DNA of 15,479 nt from an uncultured Ruminococcus sp. (lineage in GTDB: Bacteria; Bacillota; Clostridia; Oscillospirales; Ruminococcaceae): NCBI GenBank assembly GCA_937926145.1, contig CALANW010000174.1:1-15479 (forward strand). The letters run 5' to 3'. Below are positions 13,312 to 15,479 of the stretch, piece by piece (positions within the stretch are counted from its first letter, which is position 1; each line of letters starts with the position of its first letter). The notes beneath the pieces are model-generated. The model searched no databases. It was not told the DNA's origin and saw nothing but the letters and a program-made list of their open reading frames with translations. The translations under genes were made by a program, and so were the position numbers.

Positions 13312-14676
13312 TCAATTCCTTTCCGTTTCAGCCATTCGTGCGTTGTATTTCTTCTGCCATGCTCCCGTTTTGTAGAAAAGGAACGAGAGAACCGTTCCGC
13401 AGAACCAGCTTATCGGCCAGCCTATCCAAACACCCGTTACTCCCCAGAATGACGAAAGCACAAACGCAAAAATAACTCGCAGGATAAGGTCTGTGAATGT
13501 CGAAGCCATAAAGTAACCCATACTTTCGCTTCCGCGCAGAATACCGTCGCAGATAAGCTTTACGCAGACAACGAAGTAGAAAGGGCATACTATGTACATA
13601 AAGTCAAGTCCCGTTTTTACCGCAAGCTCGGTAGCCTCGCTGTTCATAAACAGACCAAGGAAGAATTTTCCGAGCACCGTATAGCAGAAAACGAAAACCG
13701 CTGCGACCGCCAAAGCGAATATCATAGCCGCCTTGAACGCCGTCTTTACTCGGTCAAGCTTTCCCGCACCAAGGTTCTGCGCGGTGAAGCTCGAAATTCC
13801 GTTTCCGAGCGTTGTGAAGCTTGTTATAGCGAACGTGTTGAGCTTTATTGCGGCTGAATAGCCTGCGATAACGGACGAGCCGAAGCCGTTTATGACATAC
13901 TGAACGAAAAGATTTCCTATGGAGATAAAACTCTGCTGTAAAATACTCGGAATTGCGACTGTGAGTATCTCTTTGAGTGCCGCACCGCTGAAAATCGCAG
14001 CTTTTTCCTCGGTTTTCATCGAGTCAACACGCTTTTTCAGCACGATTACGGAAAGTATGCAGGAAATACCCTGCGCGATGAACGTTGCCCAAGCTACGCC
14101 GCTAACGCCCCAGCTGAAAACAATGACGAAAAGCGCATCGAGCGCGATATTTCCGAGCGAGGATACTATTAAGAATATCAGCGGAGTTTTGCTGTCGCCA
14201 AGGCTGTTGAAAATACCTGTCGTGATGTTGTATATGTAGAGGAAAATAAATCCTGCCGTGTAGATACGCAGATAAAGATCGCCGTCCGCGAAAATATCAT
14301 CGGGCGTGTTGACAAGCTGCATAAGCTGAGGGCTGAACAGTACGCCGAGCGCCGTAAGCACCGCCGAGAGCAGAAGTCCTCCGAGCATCGAGGTGGTTAT
14401 GCAGGTTTTAGCGGTCTTGTAGTCGCTTGCGCCGAAATAACGGCTTATAACGACCGAGCAGCCGATCTGACTTCCGATAGCGACCGCCATAAAAATCATC
14501 GTGATAGGGTAGCTTGCGCCAATAGCGGCGAGTGCGCTTTCGCCTGCGAATTTGCCAGCGATAACGCTGTCGGCAATGTTGTAGAGCTGCTGAAAGATAA
14601 CGCTTATGAAAAGCGGTATCGTGAAGCCTATCAGCACTTTTTTAGGCTCGCCGACGGTGAGGTCTTTGTTCTTCAT
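13312..14676 (-). CDS. MATE family efflux transporter
   Basis: This is a 454-residue membrane exporter of the multidrug and toxic compound extrusion family, driven by Na+ or H+. The length is normal and about twelve hydrophobic segments can be seen. The N-terminus has the family opening around PLFISVIFQQLYNIADSVI (20-38) with GALAAIGASYPI-like ESALAAIGASYPI (45-57). The second half repeats the fold with PSILQQSFISIGNLFVQ. AAGGAAG precedes the ATG. The substrate cannot be told from sequence; the neighbouring pyrophosphatase/Nudix gene is co-transcribed, but no functional link is evident. A strong promoter is not visible in the short A+T-rich leader 14677-14728, where TTGAAA (- strand) has no well-spaced -10. 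Confidence 0.93.
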   Translation of the reverse strand: MKNKDLTVGEPKKVLIGFTIPLFISVIFQQLYNIADSVIAGKFAGESALAAIGASYPITMIFMAVAIGSQIGCSVVISRYFGASDYKTAKTCITTSMLGGLLLSAVLTALGVLFSPQLMQLVNTPDDIFADGDLYLRIYTAGFIFLYIYNITTGIFNSLGDSKTPLIFLIVSSLGNIALDALFVIVFSWGVSGVAWATFIAQGISCILSVIVLKKRVDSMKTEEKAAIFSGAALKEILTVAIPSILQQSFISIGNLFVQYVINGFGSSVIAGYSAAIKLNTFAITSFTTLGNGISSFTAQNLGAGKLDRVKTAFKAAMIFALAVAAVFVFCYTVLGKFFLGLFMNSEATELAVKTGLDFMYIVCPFYFVVCVKLICDGILRGSESMGYFMASTFTDLILRVIFAFVLSSFWGVTGVWIGWPISWFCGTVLSFLFYKTGAWQKKYNARMAETERN

Positions 14677-14728
14677 AAAAACTTCCTTCCATTTTCATTT
14701 TTTTAATATATTTTCTTTCAAACTGAGA

Positions 14729-14756
14729 AAAGCAGACGCTTTTAAACGTCTGCTTT
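14729..14756 (-). terminator. Terminator of the TM2 protein gene
   Basis: AAAGCAGACG (14729-14738) and CGTCTGCTTT (14747-14756) form a perfect 10-bp stem with an 8-base loop, and TTTTC follows on the - strand. It is 22 bases past the TM2 stop. Confidence 0.75.
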
Positions 14757-14777
14757 AAATGTTGTTAAAAATGTGTA

Positions 14778-15362
14778 TCAAACCGAGTACGGATTAGGCT
14801 TGAACAAAAGCTTTATCGTGTCAACGAGCCAGCCGATGCCGAGCAGTCCGCCCGTGCAAAGATACAGTATGCCAAGACCTATTTTTCCCTCATAGAATTT
14901 GTGGATACCGAATTCGCCGAAGAAAAGGCAGAGGAAAAATGCAACCCACTTATTCTTTAAGCATGGGTTCTTTCCGCTGTATGCCGGAGCAGGTGCAACG
15001 TAGTTCACATTATTCACAACGGGAGTCGGAGCGGGTGCAGCCTGCTGAAGAAGCTCGACCTGCCTGCCGCAGTGCGTACATACGACAGCATCGAACGCTA
15101 TTTTCTTTCCGCAGTATTTGCAGAATTTCGTTTTGCCACCGTAAACTTCGCCGCCGTAGCTGTCCATTTCGGCAGGAGCATCGGGAGCGACCTTTATATT
15201 CGGCGCGTCCTGCGGCATTGCCTGGGTGGTGTAGCTGATATTCGGGCGCTTGGGGTAAAGATTTTCCTGCGAATGTGATTGTTTATACATTTCGGCTGAC
15301 TGAGAGCCCTCGGGGTAAAATTCGCCGTCATCTCCGTAAAAGCCGTTTGATTCGTTGTTCAT
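14778..15362 (-). CDS. Zinc-ribbon and TM2-domain membrane protein
   Basis: A 194-residue protein in three parts. Residues 1-75 are a low-complexity, polar, Pro/Gln/Glu-rich tail without signal peptide. Residues 80-100 are a zinc ribbon, CKYC (81-84) and CTHC (95-98), of the type that opens many membrane proteins of Firmicutes. Residues 101-130 are an Ala/Pro/Val/Asn linker. Residues 137-185 are a TM2 domain: two hydrophobic segments joined by FGIHKFYEGKIGLG, which has the conserved G-x-H-x-F-Y motif, and ending GWLVDTIKLL. The function of TM2 proteins is unknown; the ribbon implies a cytoplasmic partner. AAGGACA is upstream of the ATG. Confidence 0.88.
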   Translation of the reverse strand: MNNESNGFYGDDGEFYPEGSQSAEMYKQSHSQENLYPKRPNISYTTQAMPQDAPNIKVAPDAPAEMDSYGGEVYGGKTKFCKYCGKKIAFDAVVCTHCGRQVELLQQAAPAPTPVVNNVNYVAPAPAYSGKNPCLKNKWVAFFLCLFFGEFGIHKFYEGKIGLGILYLCTGGLLGIGWLVDTIKLLFKPNPYSV

Positions 15363-15441
15363 TTTAATATGTGTCCTTTCCTTTATGTCTATAATAATAG
15401 TATATACAGTAAAAATAATTTATTTTTTATTGAAAAAGCCC

Positions 15442-15470
15442 TTGACAAAATTTGCTGAACGTAGTATAAT
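15442..15470 (+). promoter_or_regulatory. Consensus promoter for a gene beyond the right edge
   Basis: TTGACA (15442-15447) and TATAAT (15465-15470) are exactly 17 bases apart, a full vegetative consensus on the + strand. It is divergent from the TM2 gene. The transcript would begin near 15477, at the end of the window, so the gene served is not visible. Confidence 0.8.
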
Positions 15471-15479
15471 AATATACCT

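Noticed and set aside
12712..13452. A long + strand open frame of 246 codons
   Set aside because: It lies opposite the pyrophosphatase/Nudix gene and the end of the MATE gene, has no ribosome binding site and no recognisable domain, while the - strand frames carry clear motifs.

Overview
The window looks like a Gram-positive gut or rumen Clostridia chromosome, most like Ruminococcus / Oscillospiraceae. The signs are strong AAGGAGG-type ribosome binding sites, TTGAYW-17-TATAAT promoters, U-tailed hairpin terminators, and gene content such as a GH31 glycosidase with an AraC regulator, a MATE pump and a TM2 protein. This assignment is an inference from style and was not checked by any search. 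The window falls into two parts: an accessory block on the left (1 to about 6100) and ordinary chromosome on the right (about 6100 to 15479).

Left part, all genes on the + strand. The window opens inside a BREX-type phage-defence operon of the type 4 kind: the 3' part of pglZ (alkaline-phosphatase fold), then brxL (AAA+ ATPase of BREX, short form without a Lon protease domain). A 70-residue protein with two CxxC pairs overlaps the brxL stop by ATGA, and a class-I NifS/IscS-like cysteine desulfurase follows at once. Type 4 BREX is known for BrxP, which carries a PAPS-reductase (DndC-like) domain. A desulfurase in the same operon is what a sulfur-based DNA modification would need, so this is the most interesting part of the window. 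brxP and brxC would lie to the left, outside the window. The pglZ frame is broken near position 48-60.

Next, 18 bases downstream and with visibly less A+T-rich codon use, comes a topoisomerase III gene of the kind carried by conjugative elements. It is cut after about 395 codons by a fused, twice-frameshifted remnant of an IS1182-like transposase on the - strand. The fusion point lies in a 10-base stretch that reads sensibly in both genes, which suggests a microhomology deletion or, alternatively, an assembly join. Two stem-loops close the block.

Right part, mostly - strand housekeeping or accessory metabolism. It contains an alpha/beta-hydrolase gene interrupted by one in-frame TAA but keeping an excellent promoter and palindromic operator. 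Then come a PlsC-like acyltransferase with its own promoter, structured leader and terminator, and a small membrane protein with its own promoter and terminators. An AraC-type regulator stands divergent to a GH31 alpha-xylosidase/alpha-glucosidase, probably its target. A two-gene operon of a MATE exporter and an unusual inorganic-pyrophosphatase/Nudix fusion follows, then a zinc-ribbon/TM2 membrane protein. The window ends in a near-perfect + strand promoter whose gene lies outside. No tRNA, rRNA, CRISPR array or recognisable riboswitch was seen.
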